This document shows positions 35,525-44,496 of a stretch of 64,000 bases of DNA, piece by piece. The notes beneath the pieces are model-generated. The model was not told where the DNA came from and made no database searches. It saw only the letters and a list, made by a program, of their open reading frames with translations. The stretch comes from Myxococcales bacterium (lineage in GTDB: Bacteria > Myxococcota > Polyangia > Polyangiales > Polyangiaceae): NCBI GenBank assembly GCA_003151595.1, contig PLXW01000047.1, positions 1-64,000 on the forward strand, read 5' to 3'. The stretch's first letter is position 1, and each line of letters opens with the position of its first letter. Both the position numbers and the translations under genes were made by a program.

Positions 35525-38244
35525 CGTGGGTGCTGCGGCCGGCGGACGCGATCGATCGTTTCGCCGCGGTGGGCGGCGGGAAAGCGAAGCACCTCGCGCG
35601 GCTGACACAGCTCGGGTTCGAGGTCCCGGCGTTCTTCTGCATCACCGCCGACGCGCTCGGCGAGTTCATTCGACAGAACCGGCTCGAGTCGATCGTCGTC
35701 GGGGGAGACGACCTCGCCGCGCGCGCGCACGCGATCGAGTCTGCGTTCGATCTGGCGACGCTGCCAGCGCCGGTCGACGACGCGCTCGTGGCGGCGCTCG
35801 CCTCACTGGCGCGCAACGATGCGTTCGTCGCCGTTCGTTCGAGCGGCCTCGACGAAGACTCGGCCGAGCACTCCTTCGCGGGGCAGTTCTCGTCGTACCT
35901 CTTTCAGCGCGGGATCTCGGCGGTGCGCGGCTCGCTGAAGAGGTGCTGGGCCTCGGCGTTCTCCGAGCGCGCGCTCCATTACCGTCGCGAGCGCGGGCTC
36001 TCGCTCACCGACGTGAAGATGGGCGTCGTCGTTCAGACGATGATCGATCCCGAGAGCGCCGGCGTCGTCTTCTCGCGCAACCCGGTTCGCATGCTCGATC
36101 GCGACACGATCGTCGTGAGCTCGGTGTGGGGGCTCGGCGAGGGGTTGGTGAGCGGCGAGCTCGACGCCGATCGCTTCGACGTCAGCCGGAGCAAGCTCTC
36201 CATCGTTCCCGTGACGGTCGACAAGCCGTTCGCCATCCGACAGGCGCCCGCCGGCGGGATCGAGAAGGTCGCCGTCGCCGCAGACAAACAAAAGGCCGCC
36301 TCGCTCACCGACGCGCAGGTCGTCGCGCTGGCGAAGATCGCGATCACCATCGAGGAGAAGCTCGGCGCGCCGCAAGACATCGAGTGGGCGTGCGTCGGCG
36401 ATCGCGTTCACGTCCTGCAATCGCGGCCGATCACGAACCTCCCTCGCGACGCGATCTTCGATCCGCGCGTCGCCGGCGACGAGCCGATCCTGTGGGACAA
36501 CTCGAACATCATCGAGAGCTACTGCGGCGTGACCTCGCCGCTCACGTTCTCGTTCGTGAGCCGCGCCTACGCGCGCGTCTACGAGCAGTTCGCCGAAGTG
36601 CTGGGCGTGCCGGCGGACGTTCGCGCCGAGAACCGGATCGTCTTCCGCAACATGCTCGGACTGGTGCGCGGGCGCGTCTATTACAACCTGATCAACTGGT
36701 ACCGGCTCCTCACGCTCTTCCCCGGAGGCGCGTCGGGCTCGCAGGAGCAGATGGAGACGATGATGGGGGTGAAGCAAGGGCTCACCCCCGACGTGACCGC
36801 GCTGTTCGAACGCGCTCTGAAGCCGCCGCAGTATTCGTTCGGGCGGAAGCTCGGCGTGGCGATCGTCACGCTCTACCGGTTCATCGTGGTGCGCGGGATC
36901 ATCGACCGCTTCGTGGCCGATTTCGCGCGCGTGTACGACGAGAGTCGCAAGAAGGATCTGAAAGCGCTGAGTCTCCCCGAGCTCGTGGTGTACGTGCAGG
37001 ACGTCGAAGAGCGGCTCCTCTCGCGGTGGCAGGCGCCGATCATCAACGACACGCGGTGCATGGCGTTCTTCGGCACGCTGAAGCAGCTCACGGCGAAGTG
37101 GATCACCGACGTCGACGGCGCGGGCTCGCTTCAAAACGATCTGCTGTGCGGCCAGGGCGATCTCGAGAGCACCGAGCCGACCAAGATGCTGATGCGGATC
37201 GCGAAGGCGATCGACGAAGGCGACGCCGGGTTCCGCTCGTGGTTCACGGTGACGCCGCCGGAGACGGTGTGGACCGAGCTTCAAGCGGGGCGCGGGCCGG
37301 ACAGCGCGCGCGCGGCGTTCGCGTCGTTTCTCGATCGCCACGGCTTTCGATGCGTGAACGAGCTGAAGCTCGAAGAGCCCGATCTGCACGACGACCCGGC
37401 GTTCGCCGTCGAAGCCGTGGCCGCGTACGTCCGCGCGAAGGCGTACTCGATCGAGGCCATGGAGAAGCGCGAGATCGAGATCCGCGACAAGGCCGAGGCG
37501 ATCGCGCGCGGCAAGCTCTCCGGCATGCGTCGCGCGGTCTACTTCTGGGTCCTTCGCAACGCGCGCCTCGCAGTCCGCGATCGCGAGAACCTCCGCTTCC
37601 TGCGAACGAAGGTGTTCGGCCTCTTGCGGCACGGCTACCACGCCATTGGCGCGCGGCTCGCGCGGCTCGGCTTTCTCGACTCGCCGCGCGACGTGTTCAA
37701 CCTGACGACCGACGAGGTCACGACGTTCGTCGAAGGGCGCGCAGTGAGCCTCGACCTCCGCGCGATCTCCGCATCGCGGTACGCTGAGTACGAGAAGTAC
37801 CGCGCGACCCCCGCTCCGCCCGATCGCTTCCTCACGCGCGGCGCAGCCGGCGCAATCATGCAGCACGCCTCACTGCTCCTCGAGGCCGACCTCCTTCGCG
37901 GCGTCGGCGTCTCGTCCGATCCCGACGTGCTGCTCGGAACGTCGTGCTGCCCCGGCGTGGTCGAAGGGGTCGTACGCGTCGTGCGCGACGTGCGCGACGC
38001 TCAAGGTCTCCGTGGCGAGATCCTCGTGACCGAGCGCACCGATCCAGGGTGGGTCCCGCTGTTCCCGTCGTGCAGCGGGCTGCTCGTCGAGCGAGGGAGC
38101 TTGCTCTCGCACTCGGCGGTCGTCGCCCGCGAGCTAGGGCTCCCGACGATCGTGGGGATCTCCGGAGGCATGATGTCGAGGCTCGAGACCGGGATGCGCG
38201 TGCGGATGGACGCGGGCAAAGGCGAGGTTAGGATCCTGCGATGA
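35521..38244 (+). CDS. PEP-synthase/rifampin-phosphotransferase-like enzyme
   Basis: A protein of 907 residues. The N-terminal ATP-grasp (pyruvate phosphate dikinase) part shows GGGKAKHLARL, VRSSGLDEDS and FAGQFSSYL; the middle has DNSNIIESYCGVTSPLTFSF and a long helical insert; the C-terminus is the swivelling phosphohistidine domain with GSLLSHSAVVARELG (His864). The PEP/pyruvate TIM barrel of true PEP synthase is absent. This order (ATP domain, substrate domain, His domain) is that of rifampin phosphotransferase and related enzymes that phosphorylate a small hydroxylated molecule. Here the substrate may be the product of the neighbouring P450/prenyltransferase. Translationally coupled on both sides. 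Confidence 0.5.
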   Translation: MTWVLRPADAIDRFAAVGGGKAKHLARLTQLGFEVPAFFCITADALGEFIRQNRLESIVVGGDDLAARAHAIESAFDLATLPAPVDDALVAALASLARNDAFVAVRSSGLDEDSAEHSFAGQFSSYLFQRGISAVRGSLKRCWASAFSERALHYRRERGLSLTDVKMGVVVQTMIDPESAGVVFSRNPVRMLDRDTIVVSSVWGLGEGLVSGELDADRFDVSRSKLSIVPVTVDKPFAIRQAPAGGIEKVAVAADKQKAASLTDAQVVALAKIAITIEEKLGAPQDIEWACVGDRVHVLQSRPITNLPRDAIFDPRVAGDEPILWDNSNIIESYCGVTSPLTFSFVSRAYARVYEQFAEVLGVPADVRAENRIVFRNMLGLVRGRVYYNLINWYRLLTLFPGGASGSQEQMETMMGVKQGLTPDVTALFERALKPPQYSFGRKLGVAIVTLYRFIVVRGIIDRFVADFARVYDESRKKDLKALSLPELVVYVQDVEERLLSRWQAPIINDTRCMAFFGTLKQLTAKWITDVDGAGSLQNDLLCGQGDLESTEPTKMLMRIAKAIDEGDAGFRSWFTVTPPETVWTELQAGRGPDSARAAFASFLDRHGFRCVNELKLEEPDLHDDPAFAVEAVAAYVRAKAYSIEAMEKREIEIRDKAEAIARGKLSGMRRAVYFWVLRNARLAVRDRENLRFLRTKVFGLLRHGYHAIGARLARLGFLDSPRDVFNLTTDEVTTFVEGRAVSLDLRAISASRYAEYEKYRATPAPPDRFLTRGAAGAIMQHASLLLEADLLRGVGVSSDPDVLLGTSCCPGVVEGVVRVVRDVRDAQGLRGEILVTERTDPGWVPLFPSCSGLLVERGSLLSHSAVVARELGLPTIVGISGGMMSRLETGMRVRMDAGKGEVRILR

Positions 38245-39302
38245 CGATCGAGCTCGAGACGGGAGCCGCGGGGGACGATCGCTTCCGCAAAGCATTCGCA
38301 CAGGTTCAGCGAAGCGTGCGACAGGCGCCGTACGATCGCGCGCTGCCGCCGCCCGAGCACTGGGAGAAGCACGTTCAGCTCGGCGGCGCCGACGCTTCCT
38401 TCTGGATCGCGCGTCGCGCAGGAACGCCCGTCGGACGAATCGGCGCGACGATCTCGCCGACGCGCGCAGGCGCGGGATACGTCGGCTACTTCGAAGCGGC
38501 CGACGGCGGCGACCCGACGATCGCTGTTCCGTTGATGGATACCGCGTTCGCGTGGCTCCGCATTCGTGGCGTCGAGAAGGCATACGGTCCGATCGATCGC
38601 AGCACCTGGTACGGCTATCGCTACCGCGTGGAGTCGCGCCCGGGCGACGTATGCGCCGCGCACGAAGAGCCGTTCGCGTGGGAGCCGTGGCAACCGGCGG
38701 GCTACGTCGATGCCTTCGCCACAGCCGGCTTCGTCGAGGTCGAGCGTTACTACTCGCACGGCTACCGCGGTGTCGACGGGATGCACGTGAAGGACGCCGC
38801 CGAGCTCGTGAGCGGCGCGGCCGACATGGCCAAGTCGCAGGGCTACGTCCTCGAGCCCTTCTCCACGAACTGGGAAGAAGTGCTCCCTGATCTCTACGCG
38901 GTCGGCAACGTCTGCTTCGCGCGCAACTTCCTCTTCGAGCCGATCGGGTTCGAGGAGTTCCGCGCGCTCTACGACGGCGTCGGCACGAAGGTCGACTACC
39001 GCCCCTCGGCCTGGCTGGTCGACGCGGCGGGCGTGAAGCGCGGCTTCATCTTCGCGTACGTCGATCGCGGCTACGTCGTCATGAAGACCGTCGGCGTCGC
39101 CCCCGAGCTCCGACGCGGCGGCTTGAGCCTCGCGCTCCTCTGGTTCGCGTGCGATCGCTGCGTCGCGCTCGGTCACGACGGAACGATCGGCGCGCTGCTC
39201 AAGCAGGGAAACAACAGCGAAGGACTTCTGCGCAACGGCTTCGCCGGCGCGACCGCATGGCGCCACGACTACGCGCTCTACGAACGCCCGCTCACTCCCT
39301 GA
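38241..39302 (+). CDS. GNAT-fold N-acetyltransferase-like protein
   Basis: A protein of 353 residues. An N-terminal half with a GNAT-like beta strand set (FWIARRAGTPVGRIGATI, GYVGYFEAAD) and a C-terminal half with a second one (AWLVDAAGVKRGFIFAYV, VMKTVGVAPELRRGGLSLALLWFAC) suggest a double GNAT fold; the acetyl-CoA loop is in the second half (VAPELRRGGLS). Proteins of this kind acylate amines or hydroxyls. Last gene of the coupled operon, starting by a four-base overlap and ending flush against the convergent HMG-CoA reductase fusion. Confidence 0.5.
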   Translation: MTIELETGAAGDDRFRKAFAQVQRSVRQAPYDRALPPPEHWEKHVQLGGADASFWIARRAGTPVGRIGATISPTRAGAGYVGYFEAADGGDPTIAVPLMDTAFAWLRIRGVEKAYGPIDRSTWYGYRYRVESRPGDVCAAHEEPFAWEPWQPAGYVDAFATAGFVEVERYYSHGYRGVDGMHVKDAAELVSGAADMAKSQGYVLEPFSTNWEEVLPDLYAVGNVCFARNFLFEPIGFEEFRALYDGVGTKVDYRPSAWLVDAAGVKRGFIFAYVDRGYVVMKTVGVAPELRRGGLSLALLWFACDRCVALGHDGTIGALLKQGNNSEGLLRNGFAGATAWRHDYALYERPLTP

Positions 39303-42104
39303 TCACGTCGGCCGCGCGACCGGCCACGCGCTCGAGGCTCCGAGCGGGATCTCCGGAAGCTCCTCGGTGTCGAGCACCTCGAGCATGCGGAAGATCGACG
39401 CGGCGACGCGCGGCAGGAATTTGTACTGCTTGAACGTGTGCGCCATCAGATAGAGCAGCAGGCGATTGATCGCGAGATCACGCAGGCTCAGCGCGAAGCC
39501 TCGGCGGTACGAGTCGGTGTCGAAGCGCCGCCCGGTAGCGCGCTCCTCTTGCTCTTGCGAGAAACCGACCCAAGCTTCGATCTCTTCGGGGCGCGCATCG
39601 GTGGGGAGCACGAAGGCGAGGAATTCGGCGACGTCGCGCTGCGGGACGTGGATCGTCGCCAGCTCCCAGTCGTACGCGCACAGACGACCGTCGCGGAGGC
39701 AGGCGTTGCGCGGGTTGAAGTCACCGTGGATCAACGTGCGCGGCATCGTCTCCAGCGTGGGCCACCAGTGGGCGACGCCGCGGATCATCCGCATCAGGAG
39801 CTCGAGTCGATCGGCCGTGATGATCTCGGGGAACTCCGTGGCCGCGTGCGTGGCCAGAGAGCCCCACAGATCGCGCAGGTCGTGCATCGAGCGGCTGGTC
39901 TGCGGCTCGCCGATCCAAGGCATCGCGCGGAGCTCGTGCTCGCGCCCCATCCAGATGGCGTGAACGTCGGCGATGCCTGCAAGAGCGCGCTCGACCGCCG
40001 GCGCGTTCCACTCCGTGGGATCGTCGGCGCGATCCAAGTGCGTAACGCCGGTGAGCCGCTCCAGCACGAGCACGTACGCTTCGCGCTTGTCGTCGCGGTA
40101 GGTTTCGTAGGCGCGCGGCGCGTGACGAACGAAGCGCGGATCGGTCTGCTCGTAGATCGCCAGCTCGCGAACGTGGCACCCCCGGAAGCCGGTGCGCTCC
40201 TTGGCCTTACTGTGCGCGTTCGCCACGCGCGGGCCGCACATCGAAGCCATCCGGTTGATCATGAGGATGACCTCCTCGTCGAGCGGCTTCACCTTCACGA
40301 GCACGTCGTCGTGGACGGGCGCGTCGTCGGCGGGGCTCTTCGAGGTGATCCGGTACGGGAAGAAGCCGACCATCTTGCTGACCGCTCTTCCGGTCAGCTC
40401 GGTCACGATGCTCGAGCCGAGCGTGGCGGTGGTCTGCTCGAGGCCGATGACGGTAAGCTCGTCGTCGAGGTGCACGCGACGTAGTCCCGGCGTGAAGAAC
40501 GCGGGAGTGAGATCTTTGCGCGCAAAGAAGTCGACCGGACGATTTCGTCCGAGTCGCTCGTGCGCGCTGGCGAACTGGCCTGAAGCGACCGCCGAGAGCG
40601 TCGACAGATCGAGCGCGAGGCAGAACCCGGCGACGATCTCGGCGAGCTTCCCCACGTTCCCCGCGCCGGCACACCCCATCATCTCGAGCAGTGATTTCTG
40701 GGGCGCGAGGTGCGTCCCGCCGCCGACGGTCCCCACGATGAGCGCGGGCAGGACGATGCTGGTGTAGATCCCTTCGTTCGTGGCCTCGAGAGAGAACTGC
40801 CCGAGGCTGCACTCGTGCACGCACGCGATGTCCTGCCCCGTGGCCGTGAACATCGCCGCGATCACGTTCGCGATGTTGATGTTATAGCCGACCATGCCGG
40901 CGTGAACGCTCCCGGCCATGATGTTCCGGTTGGCGCGTCCTAGCTGCTCGGGGGTGACCTTCAGCACCTCGGAGAGAATCGCGGCGGGGATCGTCGCTTC
41001 GGCGACGACGCGAATGCCGCGCCCGGCGATGAAGGACTGGTAGGTCACCTTCTTGTCGCCGCTCATGTTCGCTTCGATGATGAAGTCCTCGATGCGAACA
41101 CCGTCGACGTGCCGCATCTGATCGATGAGCCACTGGCAACACGCCCACGTGCACGCGGTGGTCATGTTCTGACCGGCGGCGTCGCCGGTTTCGTACACGA
41201 ACGCGACGTTCACCAGGTTGCCGATGATCGAGGGCTCGACGCTGGCCAGATTGGCGTGGCGCGAGACGCGCATGCTCTGCTCGCGGAGCTTGTCGACGTG
41301 ATCGCGGACCCAGGCCGCGAAGAGCACCGCGCCGCGCAGGCTGGTGATCGTGAAGCACGGAACGCGCATCATGCGCTGCGAGATCACGCGCGTGACGACG
41401 CCGTTGGAGCGCGAGATGGCGGTCGCGCCGCGTGTCGCCGAAGCGACGAGTGCCCCTTCGGTCGTGGCGAACGGCGCGTAGAAGACCCCGCGCGCGTCGG
41501 TCCCGCGGAAGCGGAGCGGCCCGGCGATCCCCACCGGGATCTCGACCGCGCCGATCATGTTCTCGAGGTTGCTCGACAGGCGTTCGGCGACGAGGCGCGT
41601 GGGGTGCATCGCGGCGAGCGGCGCGCCCGTCTGGCGCGTGAGCCAGCCGAGGCGATCGATGCGCGCTTCCTCCGAGTAGTCACCACGTCCGGGAATCTTC
41701 GGAAGCTCGGTAAGGTCGGCAGCCGAGTGGAGCGAGCCGCCGGAGCCGACGAGCGAGTCGAGCATCAGCCACAAGCGCGCGCGCAGCGCCGGATCGTCGG
41801 CCAGCAGCGTGACCGAAACGCGCGAGTCGGCCTCGGTGACGATGCGCCGAACGATGAGCCCCTCGAGGCTCTGCACGTGCCCTTGCCCCACGAGGACGCG
41901 CACTTGAACCGTGTCGCCCATCGGTGGCGGCGCGTCGTCGCCGCGACGGAGCGCGATGCGAACCCCACCCTCCGCCAAATCGATGAGATGCCCCATCACC
42001 CGCGCGTCGCGGTACGTGATGACGACTTCCGGCTGCTGATCGCGGTTGAAGAACAGACGTCGTCCATGACGTCGGTCTCTTCGTCCGAGGCGCGATTGAC
42101 TCAT
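39303..42104 (-). CDS. PilZ - HMG-CoA reductase - APH-type phosphotransferase triple fusion
   Basis: One frame of 933 residues. Residues 8-115 form a PilZ-like c-di-GMP-binding domain (RRHGRR and DLAEGG, close to RxxxR and D/NxSxxG). Residues 150-560 are a class I HMG-CoA reductase (NADPH reduction of HMG-CoA to mevalonate) with ENMIGAVEIPVGIAGPL, TTEG (Glu216), GDAAGQNM, DKK (Lys351), GQD (Asp425) and the C-terminal His515: all four catalytic residues. Residues 600-933 are an aminoglycoside-phosphotransferase/choline-kinase-like domain with LIHGDFNPRN (Asp795, Asn800) and DWE (Asp812). GAGGAGGT lies nine bases before the ATG. The start overlaps the stop of the BtaA-like gene. The fusion suggests c-di-GMP-gated mevalonate supply coupled to phosphorylation of a small alcohol. 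Confidence 0.5.
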   Translation of the reverse strand: MSQSRLGRRDRRHGRRLFFNRDQQPEVVITYRDARVMGHLIDLAEGGVRIALRRGDDAPPPMGDTVQVRVLVGQGHVQSLEGLIVRRIVTEADSRVSVTLLADDPALRARLWLMLDSLVGSGGSLHSAADLTELPKIPGRGDYSEEARIDRLGWLTRQTGAPLAAMHPTRLVAERLSSNLENMIGAVEIPVGIAGPLRFRGTDARGVFYAPFATTEGALVASATRGATAISRSNGVVTRVISQRMMRVPCFTITSLRGAVLFAAWVRDHVDKLREQSMRVSRHANLASVEPSIIGNLVNVAFVYETGDAAGQNMTTACTWACCQWLIDQMRHVDGVRIEDFIIEANMSGDKKVTYQSFIAGRGIRVVAEATIPAAILSEVLKVTPEQLGRANRNIMAGSVHAGMVGYNINIANVIAAMFTATGQDIACVHECSLGQFSLEATNEGIYTSIVLPALIVGTVGGGTHLAPQKSLLEMMGCAGAGNVGKLAEIVAGFCLALDLSTLSAVASGQFASAHERLGRNRPVDFFARKDLTPAFFTPGLRRVHLDDELTVIGLEQTTATLGSSIVTELTGRAVSKMVGFFPYRITSKSPADDAPVHDDVLVKVKPLDEEVILMINRMASMCGPRVANAHSKAKERTGFRGCHVRELAIYEQTDPRFVRHAPRAYETYRDDKREAYVLVLERLTGVTHLDRADDPTEWNAPAVERALAGIADVHAIWMGREHELRAMPWIGEPQTSRSMHDLRDLWGSLATHAATEFPEIITADRLELLMRMIRGVAHWWPTLETMPRTLIHGDFNPRNACLRDGRLCAYDWELATIHVPQRDVAEFLAFVLPTDARPEEIEAWVGFSQEQEERATGRRFDTDSYRRGFALSLRDLAINRLLLYLMAHTFKQYKFLPRVAASIFRMLEVLDTEELPEIPLGASSAWPVARPT

Positions 42105-43216
42105 CCCGAGACGACCTCCTCAACGTGAAACGCTCGATAGAACCACGAACGATCGCGCGCGTGCAGATTCGAAGCGAGCCCCGGCATCGGTCGCAAGCGT
42201 GCCCGCGCCGCGGCATCGCCCGGAGACCGAGGGACGAGCAAGTTCCAGAAGCACGCGCGTCCCCCTTTGCGCAATCGCTCACCGATGGTCGCGAACAGCG
42301 ACTCGGTCGCTTCATCGGAAAGGTACTCGAACAGATCGGAGAGGTTCGTCTTCGAGAACGTCCCGACGGGTCGCTCTTTCAGTACGGTCTCGACGTCCGA
42401 CACGGTGATGCTGACGCGCGGCAGGAGCGAACGAAGGCGCGCGTAGTTCTCGCGACGCAAGTATGGCGGCATCGCCTCGAGATCGCGGTATCGCCCCGTG
42501 AGGAACGAGTGGAGATAGAAGTTGCCGCGCGCCGGAAGCGACGTGAGCACCCAGCGAAAGCGCCCCCAGAAGAACCCCGCGACGTCCATCGCCGCGACGT
42601 AACGCATCTGCCGCGGATCGCGACCCTCGCTCGCGAGGCGTTCGCGCGTGAAGTACGAGGTGAACGCGGCGTGCAGCGCTTCGGTCCCGAAGGTCTCGTC
42701 GAAGAAGCGCGTCTGCGCGCCGAGATCGTCCATCGCCAGAAGCCGGTCGACGACGTCGACTGAATGAACCGTGGGGAGCACGTCGACCGCGAATCCGCGG
42801 AAGAATTGCTCGAGCCGCCCCGACCAATGCACGCCCGCGGCGAGCACCGCTTCGTTCGCGTCCCAATACGCGCGCTCTCTCTCCCCGAGTCGCGTGCGCA
42901 GGCGTTCGTAGAGCGCGACGCGATCGCTCCCCGGCGCGAGGCCGAGGAAACGCACGAATTCGTCCCACTCCAGCGCCTCGATCGCACGCAGCTTCAGCGC
43001 GATCAGCGCTGCCTGGGCCGGGTTCAAGTCAATCGCGAGCACGCTGCGCGGCTCACGTAGGAGCGCCCCCAGGACATTGCAACCCGCGCTCCCGATCGAC
43101 AGGACGTCGTCGCCCGGCCCGAGCGCGAGCCCGTCTTCGACGAGCGCGTGATCCTCCCAGACCTGGGAGTAGCGAATGACGCCTTCCGTGAGGAGCCGAT
43201 GAAGCGACGACGTCAC
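42101..43216 (-). CDS. BtaA-like 3-amino-3-carboxypropyl transferase (DUF3419)
   Basis: A protein of 371 residues with the DUF3419 pattern: VWEDHALVEDGL, an SAM-binding glycine region DDVLSIGSAGCN, VLAIDLNPAQAALIALK, and a late aromatic/polar stretch (FYRAFHVEEV). BtaA moves the aminocarboxypropyl group of S-adenosylmethionine onto diacylglycerol, the first step of betaine-lipid (DGTS) synthesis; other members modify different acceptors. No BtaB methyltransferase is seen nearby. Starts the leftward two-gene unit with the HMG-CoA reductase fusion (ATGA overlap). Confidence 0.5.
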   Translation of the reverse strand: MTSSLHRLLTEGVIRYSQVWEDHALVEDGLALGPGDDVLSIGSAGCNVLGALLREPRSVLAIDLNPAQAALIALKLRAIEALEWDEFVRFLGLAPGSDRVALYERLRTRLGERERAYWDANEAVLAAGVHWSGRLEQFFRGFAVDVLPTVHSVDVVDRLLAMDDLGAQTRFFDETFGTEALHAAFTSYFTRERLASEGRDPRQMRYVAAMDVAGFFWGRFRWVLTSLPARGNFYLHSFLTGRYRDLEAMPPYLRRENYARLRSLLPRVSITVSDVETVLKERPVGTFSKTNLSDLFEYLSDEATESLFATIGERLRKGGRACFWNLLVPRSPGDAAARARLRPMPGLASNLHARDRSWFYRAFHVEEVVSG

Positions 43217-43274
43217 GGGCGTCGCCTGCTAGTCTCGCGCGGCGGTCGCGAACAGCGCCGCGACGATCCTTGCG

Positions 43275-44495
43275 ATGAGCGCATCCCTACTTTTCGTGAC
43301 TTCCGCACTGCGGAACCTCCTCCGGAATGCGCGCCGAACGCTCGCCGTGCTCGCTACCGTGGCTGGCGGTACGAGCGCGCTCTATCTTTATCACGGGTTC
43401 AACACCGGGATCATGAACCAGTACCGCGAGAACGCGGTGCACGCGGTCGCCGGCCACGGCGTCGTGATGCCGAAAGGGTATCGCGGCCAGACCTTCGAGC
43501 GACCGTGGGACCACTGGATCACCAATCCTGACGACGTGCAGCGACGGCTTCGTGCCATCCCGGGAGTGACCCACGTGTTTCCGCGCGTGGGCGTGAGCGG
43601 GCTGCTCACGAACGGGAACCTCACGGTGACGGGACGCGGGATCGGCGTCGACGGTCCGAGCGAGGCCACGTTCTTCACCGCGCTCAACGTCGAAGAGGGG
43701 CACAACTTCACCGACGAGCCCGACGGCATCCTCCTCGGCAAAGGGCTCGCGCACGCCCTCGGCGCGCACCCCGGCGATCACGTCACGCTGATGGCCACGA
43801 CCATCGACGGAACGATGAACGCCGAAGAGTTCACTGTCACCGGCGTCTTCCATACCGGCAGCAAGTTCGTCGACGACGTGCTCTTTCGCATTCCGATCGC
43901 GCGCGCGCAGGAGATCCTCGCGACCGATCGCATCGAGTCGTTCGGGCTCGGGCTTGCCGACACGTGGGGCTGGCCGCCGGTCGCCGTGGCGCTCGCGCGC
44001 GATCTCCCCGACGTGGAGCCGGTGGCGTTCGAGGAGATCGACAAGCTCTATTACAAGAACGCGGTCGAGTTCCTCGACGCTCAGTACCGCGTGATGCAGC
44101 TCATCATCCTGGCGATCGTCGTCCTCGGAATCCTGTCGACCGTCACGGCCAGCGTCTTCGAGCGCAAGCAGGAGATCGGGAACTACCGCGCGAATGGAGA
44201 GTCGCGCGGCGACGTCCTGCGCCTTCTCTTGATCGAGGCGATCGCGCTCGGTGCGCTCGGCGGGATGCTCGGCGTGCTGTGGGCCGTGTTCGTCGTGCGC
44301 GGAATGATCCCGCACGGGATCCTGATGCCTCCCGCGCCGGGGCTCACGCGGCAGTTCTTCGTGCGCGTCGAGCTTCAGCCGGTCGAAGCGTGGCGCGCGT
44401 TCGCGCTCGGCATCGCGGCCTGCGCGATCGGGACGGCGATCGCCGGACTGCGCGTCACGAGGCTCTCGGTCGCCGAAGCGCTCCGCGCGACGTGA
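43275..44495 (+). CDS. FtsX/MacB-type ABC transporter permease
   Basis: A protein of 406 residues: one N-terminal membrane helix (LAVLATVAGGTSALYLYHGF), a large periplasmic domain of about 230 residues, and three C-terminal helices around VFERKQEIGNYRANG, the usual cytoplasmic coupling motif of MacB/LolCE permeases. These work without moving substrate through a channel; they extract lipoproteins or lipids or transmit force. It is a paralogue of the permease at 47218-48423 (shared RRTLAVLAT, ERPWxHWI, LLATDR, ERKQEIG). Convergent with the barrel gene, one base apart. Confidence 0.5.
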   Translation: MSASLLFVTSALRNLLRNARRTLAVLATVAGGTSALYLYHGFNTGIMNQYRENAVHAVAGHGVVMPKGYRGQTFERPWDHWITNPDDVQRRLRAIPGVTHVFPRVGVSGLLTNGNLTVTGRGIGVDGPSEATFFTALNVEEGHNFTDEPDGILLGKGLAHALGAHPGDHVTLMATTIDGTMNAEEFTVTGVFHTGSKFVDDVLFRIPIARAQEILATDRIESFGLGLADTWGWPPVAVALARDLPDVEPVAFEEIDKLYYKNAVEFLDAQYRVMQLIILAIVVLGILSTVTASVFERKQEIGNYRANGESRGDVLRLLLIEAIALGALGGMLGVLWAVFVVRGMIPHGILMPPAPGLTRQFFVRVELQPVEAWRAFALGIAACAIGTAIAGLRVTRLSVAEALRAT

Positions 44496-44496
44496 A

